Source: an uncultured Collinsella sp.
Lineage (GTDB): Bacteria > Actinomycetota > Coriobacteriia > Coriobacteriales > Coriobacteriaceae
Assembly (NCBI GenBank): GCA_900549655.1
Contig: UROZ01000020.1
Span: 1-23,530, forward strand
Direction of reading: 5' to 3'
Length of the DNA stretch: 23,530 bases
Part shown: positions 1 through 6,468 of the stretch, in pieces
Layout of the letters: each line of letters opens with the position of its first letter
Position numbering within the stretch: position 1 is the first letter of the stretch
The notes under the pieces: generated by a model
What the model was told of the DNA's origin: nothing
Seen by the model: only the letters and a program-made list of their open reading frames with translations
The model's database searches: none
Program-made: the position numbers and the translations under genes

Positions 1-7
1 TCTCCCG

Positions 8-26
8 GGGCCGGCCGGTCCGGCCC
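8..26. terminator. GC-rich hairpin, possible end of an upstream transcript
   Basis: GGGCCGG (8-14) and CCGGCCC (20-26) form a 7-bp stem around a 5-nt loop at the window edge. No T-run follows, so it may be a weak terminator of a gene outside the window or just GC-rich intergenic DNA. Confidence 0.25.
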
Positions 27-39
27 TCAGGGTATCGGG

Positions 40-92
40 TTCCCACATTCATCCGCACATGTGCGGATGAATGTGGGAAGTGTTCGGATGAA
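40..92. promoter_or_regulatory. Perfect 40-bp palindrome plus third half-site, probable operator
   Basis: Positions 40-59 and 60-79 are exact reverse complements with no loop. A third copy of the arm core, TGTTCGGATGAA at 81-92, matches TGTGCGGATGAA at 60-71 at 11 of 12 positions in direct orientation, 21 bp (two helical turns) away. No T-run follows, so a protein-binding site is more likely than a terminator. It lies about 50-105 bp upstream of the -10 box of the PTS operon, a position that suits an activator or upstream operator. The regulator is not in the window. Confidence 0.6.
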
Positions 93-143
93 GTTGATAA
101 TCAAGGCGTTTAAACAAATAAACCAACCTTTTGCGAATTTAGC

Positions 144-149
144 TATAAT
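144..149 (+). promoter_or_regulatory. -10 box of the PTS operon
   Basis: TATAAT at 144-149 is a consensus -10 hexamer. No convincing -35 lies 16-18 bp upstream, in line with a promoter that needs an activator. Transcription would start near 156, giving a leader of about 64 nt before the ATG at 220. Confidence 0.5.
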
Positions 150-219
150 TCCACAAACCAAACAGGTATACTTCCTTAATGTCGTGTAGGAAATACGTAG
201 ACAAAAAGGAGGTTATGTG

Positions 220-1209
220 ATGGTAAGTATTGTTCTTGCTAGCCACGGGGACTTGGCAGCTGGAATCAAGCAGACGGGCTCGATGGTCTTTGGCGATCAG
301 CCGTCTGTAGCCGTGGTCTCGCTCGAGCCGAGCATGGGCCCCGACGACTTCCGTGCCAAGGTCGAGGAAGCAATCGCTTCCTTCGAGGACCAGGAGCAGG
401 TGCTCTTCCTCGTTGATCTGTGGGGCGGCACGCCGTTCAACCAGATCAGCGGGCTCATCGAGGGCCACGATTCCTGGGCTATCGTCACCGGTGTCAACCT
501 GCCTATGCTCATCGAGGCATATTCGCAGCGCTTTGACGCAAAGAACACTGCACATGCGATCGCAAAACATCTCGTGACTGAGGCTAAGGCTGGCGTGCGC
601 GTCAAGCCCGAGTCTCTGGAGCCCGAGGAGAAGAAGCCGGCTGCGGCCGCCGCTGCTCCTGCAGGCGCCATCCCTCCGGGAACGGTCATCGGCGACGGGC
701 ACATCAAGATTGCCCACGTCCGTATCGACACCCGTCTGCTGCATGGTCAGGTGGCCACCACGTGGACCAAGCAGATCAACCCCAACCGCATCATCGTGGT
801 TTCCGACGGTGTTGCTCACGACGAGCTCCGCAAGACCATGATCGAGCAGGCTGCCCCTCCGGGAGTCCATGCCAACGTCGTTCCCATCAAGAAGATGGCC
901 GAGGTCGTCAAGGACACGCGCTTTGGTGACACCAAGGCCATGCTGCTCTTCGAGAACCCGCAGGATCTGCTCAAGGCCATCGAGGCCGGCGTCGACATCA
1001 AGGAAGTCAACATCGGTTCCATGGCTCACTCCAAGGGCAAGGTCGTCGTCACCAACGCCGTCGCTATGGGCGATGACGACGTCAAGACTCTCGAGGCCCT
1101 CAAGGCCAAGGGCGTCAAGTTCGAGGTCCGCAAGGTTCCTTCGGATTCCTCCGAGGATCTCGACGCCATGTTGAAGAAAGCTAAGGCCGAACTGGCCGCT
1201 CAAGCATAG
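220..1209 (+). CDS. manX: PTS mannose-family transporter subunit EIIAB (ManX-like)
   Basis: This is the cytoplasmic phosphotransfer subunit of a mannose-family phosphotransferase system. It passes phosphate from HPr to the incoming sugar through two histidines. The N-terminal EIIA domain (about 1-130) has SHGDLA with phospho-acceptor His9 and a typical VDLWGGTPFN loop. An Ala/Pro-rich linker (about 140-160) leads to the EIIB domain, whose RIDTRLLHGQV motif holds His175. At 329 residues it matches the length of fused ManX proteins. The start is ATG 220, with AAAGGAGG at 205-212; the GTG at 217 sits too close to that site. EIIC and EIID follow at short spacing, so this is the first gene of the operon. 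The family also carries glucose, fructose and amino sugars, so the exact substrate is open. Confidence 0.95.
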   Translation: MVSIVLASHGDLAAGIKQTGSMVFGDQPSVAVVSLEPSMGPDDFRAKVEEAIASFEDQEQVLFLVDLWGGTPFNQISGLIEGHDSWAIVTGVNLPMLIEAYSQRFDAKNTAHAIAKHLVTEAKAGVRVKPESLEPEEKKPAAAAAAPAGAIPPGTVIGDGHIKIAHVRIDTRLLHGQVATTWTKQINPNRIIVVSDGVAHDELRKTMIEQAAPPGVHANVVPIKKMAEVVKDTRFGDTKAMLLFENPQDLLKAIEAGVDIKEVNIGSMAHSKGKVVVTNAVAMGDDDVKTLEALKAKGVKFEVRKVPSDSSEDLDAMLKKAKAELAAQA

Positions 1210-1227
1210 TAAAGGAGGGTCCGATAC

Positions 1228-2046
1228 ATGTCTGCAATCACTATTCTGCTTGTTGCGATTGTCGCGTTGCTTGCCGGTATGGAAGGCATTCTGGATGAGT
1301 TCCAGTTCCATCAGCCGCTCGTGGCATGCACGCTTATCGGTCTCGTAACCGGTCACCTTCAGGAGGGCATCCTCCTGGGCGGTTCGCTCCAGATGATGGC
1401 CCTTGGCTGGGCTAACGTTGGCGCCGCTGTCGCGCCTGACGCCGCTCTGGCCTCGGTCGCTTCTTCGATCATCATGGTGCTCGCCCTCAACGGTGGCGCC
1501 ACCGATTCGGCAAAGGCCGTTACCGCCGCCATCGCCGTCGCCGTCCCGCTGTCGGTCGCTGGCCTGTTCCTGACCATGATCTGCCGTACCCTGGCCACCG
1601 CTATCGCTCACGCCATGGACGGTTGCGCCGAGAAGGGCGACTTCTCCGGCATCGAGCGCTGGCAGTACGCTGCCATCCTCATGCAGGGCCTTCGTATCGC
1701 CATCCCGGCAGTACTTCTGTGCATCATCCCGGCCGAGGCCGTTACCAACGCGCTTAACGCTATGCCCGACTGGCTGTCCGGCGGCATGGCTGTCGGCGGC
1801 GGCATGGTCGCTTCCGTCGGTTACGCCATGGTCATCAACATGATGGCCACCAAGGAGACCTGGCCGTTCTTCATCCTCGGCTTTGTCCTTGCTGCCATCC
1901 CTCAGCTCACGCTGATCGCCCTTGGCCTCATCGGCATCTCCCTTGCCCTCATCTACCTTGGCCTTAAGGATCTGGCCAAGCAGGGTGGCGGCATGGGCGG
2001 CGGCTCCGGTGACCCGCTCGGTGACATTCTGAACGATTACGAGTAG
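1228..2046 (+). CDS. manY: PTS mannose-family transporter subunit EIIC (ManY-like)
   Basis: This is the polytopic membrane subunit that forms the sugar pathway together with EIID. The 272 residues are mostly hydrophobic helices. The early GxLDEFQFHQPLVACTLIG segment and the EGILLGGSLQMMALGWANVGAAVAPDAA segment (described here by their key residues) are characteristic of the EIIC-sorbose/mannose family. The protein ends in a short glycine-rich cytoplasmic tail. AAAGGAGGG at 1210-1218 is a strong ribosome site 9 nt before the ATG. It starts 18 nt after the EIIAB stop and is followed 16 nt later by EIID, so the three are co-translated. Confidence 0.95.
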   Translation: MSAITILLVAIVALLAGMEGILDEFQFHQPLVACTLIGLVTGHLQEGILLGGSLQMMALGWANVGAAVAPDAALASVASSIIMVLALNGGATDSAKAVTAAIAVAVPLSVAGLFLTMICRTLATAIAHAMDGCAEKGDFSGIERWQYAAILMQGLRIAIPAVLLCIIPAEAVTNALNAMPDWLSGGMAVGGGMVASVGYAMVINMMATKETWPFFILGFVLAAIPQLTLIALGLIGISLALIYLGLKDLAKQGGGMGGGSGDPLGDILNDYE

Positions 2047-2062
2047 GAGGGGAGTGATACAT

Positions 2063-2983
2063 ATGGCAGAGAACAAGATTCAGCTCACCAAGGCTGACCG
2101 CAAGAAGGTTTGCTTCCGTCATCAGTTCCTTCAGGGCTCGTGGAACTACGAGCGTATGCAGAACGGCGGCTGGTGCTTCGCAATGATCCCTGCGATCAAG
2201 AAGCTCTACACCAACAAGGATGACCAGATTGCCGCTCTTAAGCGCCACCTGGAGTTCTATAACACCCACCCCTATGTTTCCGCCCCCGTCATTGGCGTTA
2301 CCCTCGCTCTCGAGGAGGAGCGCGCCAACGGTGCCCCGATTGACGACGTCGCCATTCAGGGCGTCAAGGTCGGTATGATGGGCCCGCTCGCCGGCGTCGG
2401 CGACCCCGCCTTCTGGTTCACCCTTCGCCCGATTCTGGGCGCTCTGGGCGCTTCCCTGGCCCTGTCCGGCAGCATCGCCGGTCCGCTGCTGTTCTTCTTC
2501 GCGTGGAACATCATCCGTTACGCCTTCCTGTGGTACACGCAGGAGTTTGGCTACAAGGTCGGCTCCTCCATCGCCAAGGACCTCTCCGGCGGTCTGATGG
2601 GCAAGGTCACCGAGGGTGCTTCCATCCTGGGTATGTTCATCATCGGCGCCCTGGTCGAGCGCTGGGTGTCCATCTCCTTCACCCCGGTCGTCTCCAAGGT
2701 CACGCAGTCTGCTGGCGCCTTTATCGACTGGGCTAACCTGCCCTCTGGTTCTGAGGGTGTCAAGGAAGCACTGACGATGTATAACTCCATCGGTGCTAAC
2801 GCCCTTGATCAGGTGAAGGTCACCACGCTTCAGGCCAACCTCGATCAGCTCATCCCCGGCCTTGCCGCCGTGTGCCTGACCCTGCTGGTCTGCAAGCTCC
2901 TCAAGAAGAAGGTCAGCCCGATCGTCATCATCCTGGCTCTCTTCGCCATCGGCATCATCGGTCGCGTCTGCGGCTTCATGTAA
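2063..2983 (+). CDS. manZ: PTS mannose-family transporter subunit EIID (ManZ-like)
   Basis: This is the second membrane subunit of the mannose-family permease, needed with EIIC for uptake. The 306-residue protein begins with a cytoplasmic stretch containing FLQGSWNYERMQNGGWCFAM (key residues N, R, G, W), a conserved feature of EIID. It continues with LEFYNTHPY, the GVKVGMMGPLAGVGDP loop and C-terminal membrane helices. ATG 2063 is preferred over the in-frame GTG at 2054 because AGGAGGGG at 2045-2052 lies 10 nt upstream of the ATG and would overlap the GTG region. A hairpin with a T-rich tail follows 56 nt downstream. Confidence 0.95.
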   Translation: MAENKIQLTKADRKKVCFRHQFLQGSWNYERMQNGGWCFAMIPAIKKLYTNKDDQIAALKRHLEFYNTHPYVSAPVIGVTLALEEERANGAPIDDVAIQGVKVGMMGPLAGVGDPAFWFTLRPILGALGASLALSGSIAGPLLFFFAWNIIRYAFLWYTQEFGYKVGSSIAKDLSGGLMGKVTEGASILGMFIIGALVERWVSISFTPVVSKVTQSAGAFIDWANLPSGSEGVKEALTMYNSIGANALDQVKVTTLQANLDQLIPGLAAVCLTLLVCKLLKKKVSPIVIILALFAIGIIGRVCGFM

Positions 2984-3039
2984 GCACGTTTCGGCTTAAG
3001 ACCGAGAATTGCTAGGCAAGGGCTTTTGAGCCATTGAAA

Positions 3040-3084
3040 CGGACCGCACCCGGTGGGTACACTGGATGCGGTCCGATTGTTTTA
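3040..3084 (+). terminator. Hairpin between EIID and ManO genes
   Basis: CGGACCGCA (3040-3048) pairs with TGCGGTCCG (3067-3075), followed by ATTGTTTTATTT. It is a good intrinsic terminator or partial terminator. It would lower transcription of the downstream manO gene relative to the three transporter genes. Confidence 0.75.
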
Positions 3085-3103
3085 TTTGGAGGGCGAGGCG
3101 CGC

Positions 3104-3502
3104 ATGGCGCAATCTCAGAACAGCACGGTCGATCTGGCAACGCCGGCAACCTGCCTGATGGGGCTTACCAGCCACGGTAACGTGATGGTGGGCAATAAGG
3201 CGTTCGAGTATTACAACGAGCGCAATCCCGAGGATTATATTCAAATCCCGTGGGACGAGGTCGACTATATTGCCGCCGAGGTTTTACGCGGCACCAAGAA
3301 GATCACGCGTTTTGCCATCTTCACCAAGGACAACGGTCACTTTACGTTTTCGACGCGCGACGACAAAGAGACGTTGCGCGCGGTCCGCAAGTACGTCGAC
3401 GAGGATAAGCTTGTGCGTTCGCCCGACTTTATCGATGTGACGGCCAAGGGCGCCAAGAGCATCCCCGCTGCCATCAAGAGCCTTTTCCACAGAGACAGCT
3501 AA
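3104..3502 (+). CDS. manO: DUF956 family protein (ManO), mannose PTS accessory
   Basis: This is a small cytoplasmic protein of the DUF956 family, usually encoded right after mannose-family PTS genes and thought to modulate the operon or transporter. Its biochemical role is not established. The 132 residues include ATCLMGLTSHGNVMVGNKAFEYYN near the start (key residues G, N, G, F), the IPWDEVDYIAAEV segment, and a basic C-terminus. GGAGGG at 3088-3093 lies 10 nt before ATG 3104. A longer in-frame GTG start at 3053 would read through the terminator stem and is rejected. A very strong terminator follows directly. Confidence 0.85.
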   Translation: MAQSQNSTVDLATPATCLMGLTSHGNVMVGNKAFEYYNERNPEDYIQIPWDEVDYIAAEVLRGTKKITRFAIFTKDNGHFTFSTRDDKETLRAVRKYVDEDKLVRSPDFIDVTAKGAKSIPAAIKSLFHRDS

Positions 3503-3520
3503 TCGTTGGCGATAGATGGC

Positions 3521-3570
3521 GGAAAATGCATCCCGGAATTTGTTCTCATTCCGGGATGCATTTTCCTTTT
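3521..3570 (+). terminator. Strong intrinsic terminator after manO
   Basis: A perfect 19-bp stem (3521-3539 with 3548-3566) has an 8-nt loop and is followed by TTTT. It closes the PTS operon. The A-rich 5' side may also let it act on leftward transcripts. Confidence 0.92.
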
Positions 3571-3715
3571 GAGGGCCAGTTGGGAAAGCTTGTCCCATTA
3601 TTTCGCGTTATTCCGGGTTATTCTTTCCGATATTGAGGATTGCCCTCGGAAACTATTCGCTATAGAGCCTTCTCGATGAGTGGCCATGCGCTACATGGCA
3701 AAGGGGTAAATCTGC

Positions 3716-3721
3716 TACACT
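3716..3721 (+). promoter_or_regulatory. -10 box of tRNA-Arg
   Basis: TACACT lies 10 nt before the mature tRNA 5' end, as expected for a stable RNA promoter with a short leader. The -35 region is not obvious. Confidence 0.45.
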
Positions 3722-3731
3722 AGTACAACAT

Positions 3732-3807
3732 GCCTCCGTAGCTCAGGGGATAGAGCACCGCTCTCCTAAAGCGGGTGTCGACGGTTCGAATCCGCCCGGG
3801 GGCACCA
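3732..3807 (+). tRNA. tRNA-Arg, anticodon CCT
   Basis: The 76-nt cloverleaf has a 7-bp acceptor stem GCCTCCG/CGGGGGC with one G-T pair and a GCTC/GAGC D-stem. The anticodon stem is CCGCT/AGCGG with loop CTCCTAA, giving anticodon CCT (reads AGG). The T-loop is TTCGAAT and the 3' ACCA end is encoded. The T-stem GACGG/CCGCC contains one A-C mismatch. This gene is the integration target of element 1: its 3' 46 bp recur at 13212-13257. Confidence 0.95.
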
Positions 3808-3808
3808 G
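3763..3808 (+). repeat. attL: 3' part of tRNA-Arg, left copy of the 46-bp direct repeat
   Basis: This segment is identical to 13212-13257, starting in the anticodon loop and ending one base past the CCA. Similarity continues past the exact repeat: 14 further bases (3811-3824) match after two changed bases. Repeats of a tRNA 3' end flanking a tyrosine-integrase element are the usual product of site-specific insertion. Confidence 0.93.
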
Positions 3809-3816
3809 AGAAATCG

Positions 3817-3853
3817 CAGGTCAGACGGTGTAAATCGTCTGACCTGTTTCTGT
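3817..3853 (+). terminator. Terminator of tRNA-Arg, supplied by the element
   Basis: CAGGTCAGACG (3817-3827) pairs with CGTCTGACCTG (3836-3846), then TTTCTGT. A related hairpin follows the right att copy at 13266-13296. The element therefore seems to bring a terminator resembling the one it displaces. Confidence 0.75.
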
Positions 3854-3878
3854 ATGAATAGGGGCAAAACTCGATTGA

Positions 3879-3941
3879 GGGGTGAAATAGGGGTGAAAGT
3901 TCTTTCTATGGTGAAATCATCTCAACTTCATATTTCACCCC
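3879..3941. repeat. Left-end GGTGAAA repeats, probable integrase arm sites
   Basis: GGGGTGAAA occurs at 3879-3887 and 3890-3898 (11-bp period). GGTGAAA lies at 3910-3916 and the inverted TTTCACCCC at 3933-3941. The same motif, with the same 11-bp pairing, occurs at the right end (13052-13104). Similar short direct repeats inside element ends are bound by the N-terminal domain of lambda- and Tn916-type integrases. Confidence 0.6.
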
Positions 3942-3961
3942 GAGATTCCGCCTTTTGGGCC

Positions 3962-4031
3962 GGTTTTCAACCCTTCCCACAGCCTGCGGGTTAGATGCAG
4001 GACCCTCCGGCTATGGAAAGCGTTGAAAACC
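3962..4031. other. Long imperfect stem-loop in the element left end; no gene in 3854-4163
   Basis: GGTTTTCAAC (3962-3971) pairs with GTTGAAAACC (4022-4031). An inner CCTGC/GCAGG stem (3983-3987/3997-4001) and partial pairing lie between. The span 3854-4163 has no supportable gene. The structure could be an origin of transfer or replication, or an RNA structure; nothing in the sequence decides this. Confidence 0.4.
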
Positions 4032-4163
4032 TAGGTTGACTTTGCCGTTGGGCGAGCCAGTTTCCGGCAGCCTTTGATATTTTTGATTGCGATTGAAGCC
4101 TCGTTGGACATTAGGTGACGTTGGAAGTCTGTCCTTTCGTTCTAATTCGATTTGCGCTCTGTC

Positions 4164-4394
4164 TTATTTGACAAAGAGGTCAGAGTTGAAGAACTCCTTC
4201 AGGGAAACGCCGAGCCCTTGTGCAATCCGGTCGATATTTTCAATTGATATGTTCCGCTTGCCGGTTTCGACCTCGGCAAAGTAAGTTCGGGACATCTCTA
4301 TAGTGTATGCAAGGGTTTCTTGACTATAGCCGAGTGCGTTTCTCAGTTCTTTTATTCGCAGCCCGACTCTCATCTTTATATCTAATTGAGTCAT
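4164..4394 (-). CDS. XRE-family HTH transcriptional regulator (element 1)
   Basis: A 76-residue protein made almost wholly of one Cro/C1-type helix-turn-helix domain: GLRIKELRNALGYSQETLA, then SRTYFAEVETGKRNISIENIDRIAQGLGVSL (key residues S, E, G, R, P-less turn). AGGAGG lies 5 nt before the ATG. It is divergent from the secreted protein gene at 4521, and tandem 15-bp repeats sit between them, so it probably represses its own gene and its neighbour. It resembles the second XRE protein at 13701-13949 over the whole HTH, and that one is also divergent from a surface protein gene. Confidence 0.88.
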   Translation of the reverse strand: MTQLDIKMRVGLRIKELRNALGYSQETLAYTIEMSRTYFAEVETGKRNISIENIDRIAQGLGVSLKEFFNSDLFVK

Positions 4395-4478
4395 TGGTAC
4401 CTCCTAGCCGGTGGTGCCAATGATTCGGGTTAGCCCTATATGAGTCACACCTATATAAGTGACAATTTGCAATACAAT
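4393..4478. promoter_or_regulatory. Divergent operator-promoter region with abutting 15-bp repeats
   Basis: CCTATATGAGTCACA (4435-4449) is followed directly by CCTATATAAGTGACA (4450-4464), matching at 13 of 15 bases; GTCAC/GTGAC also form an inverted pair. A TACAAT -10 box for the rightward gene lies at 4473-4478. A TTGTCA/CATATA pair with 17-bp spacing fits the leftward XRE gene. An imperfect inverted repeat (4393-4401 with 4413-4421) overlaps the XRE ribosome site. The layout fits autorepression. Confidence 0.6.
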
Positions 4479-4520
4479 GCTTGTGGCTTAATTACATGAG
4501 AATTGAATTGGAGCACTGAG

Positions 4521-5852
4521 ATGGATGGGAACGATTCTCGTAAATCACCGGAGCTGGATTCGACGGAGGAGGAGAACGCTAAGAAGCCGATTATGCTCTT
4601 CGGGCGCGAGTTCTCCCGCAAACAGGTCTGCGCGGCTGGTGCAGGAATCCTCTGTGCGGCGCTTCTCATCGGCGGCGGTGGATATGCCATCACACATGCG
4701 GATTGGACGGGCAAAGCGAACGCCCCTGCGGTGTCCCAGTCAAAGGACGATGAGGAGCAGGACATGGTGCTTTCCCTTGAGGTGAAGGCTGACGGCTGGG
4801 ATACGGAAACCTCCACGCCCGTCATCGCCCATATCGAGGATGAGGACGGGAAAGTAGACTTCTACACCGCCATCGCCGCGAACAAGCAGGTGACCGTGAG
4901 GGTCGGCAAGTCCGGTACCTATACCGTCACATTCATTTCACCGGTGAACGCCGACGGTTCCATCTATGAGGTGTCATCGAAGAAGGTTACCGCCGGGAAG
5001 GCCGATAAGAAGACGGCCAGCACGGCTGTGACTTTCAACAAGGTGGATGCGGATAAGGTGACGAAGGATGACCTGACCGCCATCGCCAAGGACGTTGCAG
5101 CAGCCGTGAAGAAGGGTGATTCTACCCTGACCGGGGACAAGGGTGCCGAGGTCGTGAAGAAGTTCGAGGACAACATCAAGAAGAACCCGAACGCCGATGC
5201 CGATGCCGTCGAGAAGGAGAGCGAGAAGGCGCAGGAGACGGCAAAAGAGGACAAGTCCGATGCGAAGAAGCCGGACACTTCCGACAGCAAGAAGAGCGAT
5301 TCAGGCTCATCCAACGGTTCCAAGAAGGATAATGGGAAGACCACAGGCAGCTCCGATAATTCTGGAAACAAAAGCAATTCATCTTCCAAGAAAGACGAAG
5401 GAAAATCCGATAGCAAGCCGAGTGGCGGCAACAGCAGCAACTCCGGCTCAAACACCAATTCAGGCAGTTCATCGAAAAAGGATGACACCCCGGCGCATGT
5501 TCATAAGTATGATATCTACCATCCTGCGGTGACTCATACGGAGAAGGTGTACCATCCCGCAGTTACCCATACGGAGAAGGTGTACCATCCCGCAGTTACC
5601 CATACGGAAGAGCGCTCAATTTGCAATGGCTGCGGAGCAGATATCACGGGCAATGAACAAGCTCATGCGTATAATGCACTTATGGCAGGCAATAAAGCAT
5701 GTGGCGCATATCATACGGTATACAATACCGTAACAGATTCTGCGGCATGGGAGGAAACGGTTACGATTACAGATTCTGCGGCATGGGAGGAAACGGTTAC
5801 GATTACAGATTCTGCGGCATACTACACTTGTTCCTGCGGTGCTCGGAAATAA
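4521..5852 (+). CDS. Secreted or membrane-anchored repeat protein with CxxC cysteines
   Basis: No named family is recognised. The 443 residues contain a cytoplasmic acidic head (1-33) and one membrane helix (about 36-57). A beta-rich region follows (about 75-150, FYTAIAANKQVTVRVGKSGTYTVTF-like), then a charged helical region. A Ser/Lys/Gly/Asn-rich flexible linker spans about 245-335. Three YHPAVTHTEKV repeats of 11 residues precede a cysteine/histidine cluster (C368, C371, H382, C394, H398) and two full TDSAAWEETVTI repeats. It ends in CSCG. The linker and the Cys/His module suggest a wall-spanning stalk with a metal-binding tip. ATG 4521 has GGAG 7 nt upstream. Its linker and tip resemble the protein at 17488. 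Confidence 0.7.
   Translation: MDGNDSRKSPELDSTEEENAKKPIMLFGREFSRKQVCAAGAGILCAALLIGGGGYAITHADWTGKANAPAVSQSKDDEEQDMVLSLEVKADGWDTETSTPVIAHIEDEDGKVDFYTAIAANKQVTVRVGKSGTYTVTFISPVNADGSIYEVSSKKVTAGKADKKTASTAVTFNKVDADKVTKDDLTAIAKDVAAAVKKGDSTLTGDKGAEVVKKFEDNIKKNPNADADAVEKESEKAQETAKEDKSDAKKPDTSDSKKSDSGSSNGSKKDNGKTTGSSDNSGNKSNSSSKKDEGKSDSKPSGGNSSNSGSNTNSGSSSKKDDTPAHVHKYDIYHPAVTHTEKVYHPAVTHTEKVYHPAVTHTEERSICNGCGADITGNEQAHAYNALMAGNKACGAYHTVYNTVTDSAAWEETVTITDSAAWEETVTITDSAAYYTCSCGARK
5517..5615 (+). repeat. Three tandem 33-bp repeats in the secreted protein gene
   Basis: Copies at 5517-5549, 5550-5582 and 5583-5615 encode YHPAVTHTEKV, the last ending EER. Copies 2 and 3 are nearly identical at the DNA level, which points to recent expansion and possible copy-number change by slippage. 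Confidence 0.85.
5733..5819 (+). repeat. Tandem 36-bp repeats near the 3' end of the same gene
   Basis: Two identical 36-bp units (5733-5768, 5769-5804) and a partial third (5805-5819) encode TDSAAWEETVTI. Period and codon frame are preserved, so copy changes keep the protein in frame. Confidence 0.85.
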
Positions 5853-5983
5853 CAGACGTAACCGGACTAAGGAAATACTTCCTATACTGCCCGCAACCTA
5901 TCAACCATATAGGAGCGGCAGGAAGTATAAAAACTGTCACAGAAAAAGCCGGTAGATATCTACCATTTCCTAAAATTCCAAGG

Positions 5984-6014
5984 AAAGCCCCGACCAAAAT
6001 GGCCGGGGCTTTTT
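5984..6014 (+). terminator. Intrinsic terminator after the secreted protein gene
   Basis: AAAGCCCCGACC (5984-5995) pairs with GGCCGGGGCTTT (6001-6012) with one mismatch, followed by TTT. The A-rich 5' flank means it may also work leftward. 5853-5983 holds no gene; an imperfect hairpin around ATACTTCC/GGAAGTAT lies there. Confidence 0.75.
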
Positions 6015-6028
6015 CCAATGCTCGCTGG

Positions 6029-6425
6029 TCGGCCTTGCGGCCGATGGGTCCCGCTTATGGGCGGGACCCCCGCGACGCACCGTCGCTCTCGCTGCGCCTC
6101 CCTGGCAACGCTCCCCAGGGTCGCGTTTCGTCCGCCTCCGCTCACACCGGCCCCGCCCGCCGAACGGCTGCGCTCGATGGCTTCCAGAAGTCGCCATCGC
6201 TCCGCCGTGGTCGCCGAGCGGGGCCTCTCGCGCCGGGTCACCGAGCGCCATCGTGCGACGCTCCCCATGGGTCGCGTCTCCTCGGCGTCGGCTCAACCGG
6301 CGCTCACCTGCCCGGGCTCGCGTTGCTTTGGCAACTGGCTCGCTCCGTGCAGGCAAGATATGGATTCCGTTGCACGGAATCATCTTGCCGCCTGCGGCGG
6401 GGGCGAGCCGCTCCGAAGTCGCTCT
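6029..6425. other. Hairpin-dense noncoding array A beside the relaxase gene
   Basis: About 400 bp with no supportable gene but many close inverted repeats. These include TCGGCC/GGCCGA (6029-6044), GGGTCCCGC/GCGGGACCC (6046-6069), GCGAC/GTCGC and CCCTGG/CCAGGG pairs near 6070-6120, GTTGC/GCAAC near 6330, and a compound stem at 6352-6389. In that stem GGCAAGAT and GATTCCGT pair with ACGGAATC and ATCTTGCC, with one 3-nt bulge. Long ORFs across it are shadows of its GC bias. Function unknown. Confidence 0.6.
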
Positions 6426-6429
6426 CGCC

Positions 6430-6461
6430 AAAAAGGCCGGGACGCCTGTTGCGTCCCGGCC
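6430..6461 (-). terminator. Strong terminator at the end of the mobilization block
   Basis: A perfect 11-bp stem (6435-6445 with 6451-6461) has loop CTGTT, followed on the minus strand by TTTTT (6434-6430). It begins 7 nt after the relaxase stop codon and closes the leftward operon. Confidence 0.92.
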
Positions 6462-6468
6462 CAAATGC

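Noticed and set aside
139..2076. Long minus-strand ORF opposite the PTS genes
   Set aside because: It mirrors EIIAB and EIIC codon bias in a GC-rich genome and has no ribosome site or recognisable domain. The plus-strand genes are certain.
3053..3103. Upstream GTG start for manO adding 17 residues
   Set aside because: It would translate the terminator stem-loop, and the ATG at 3104 has its own ribosome site.
5517..5820. CRISPR array
   Set aside because: The 33- and 36-bp repeats are contiguous without spacers, in frame, and encode protein repeats; no cas genes are present.
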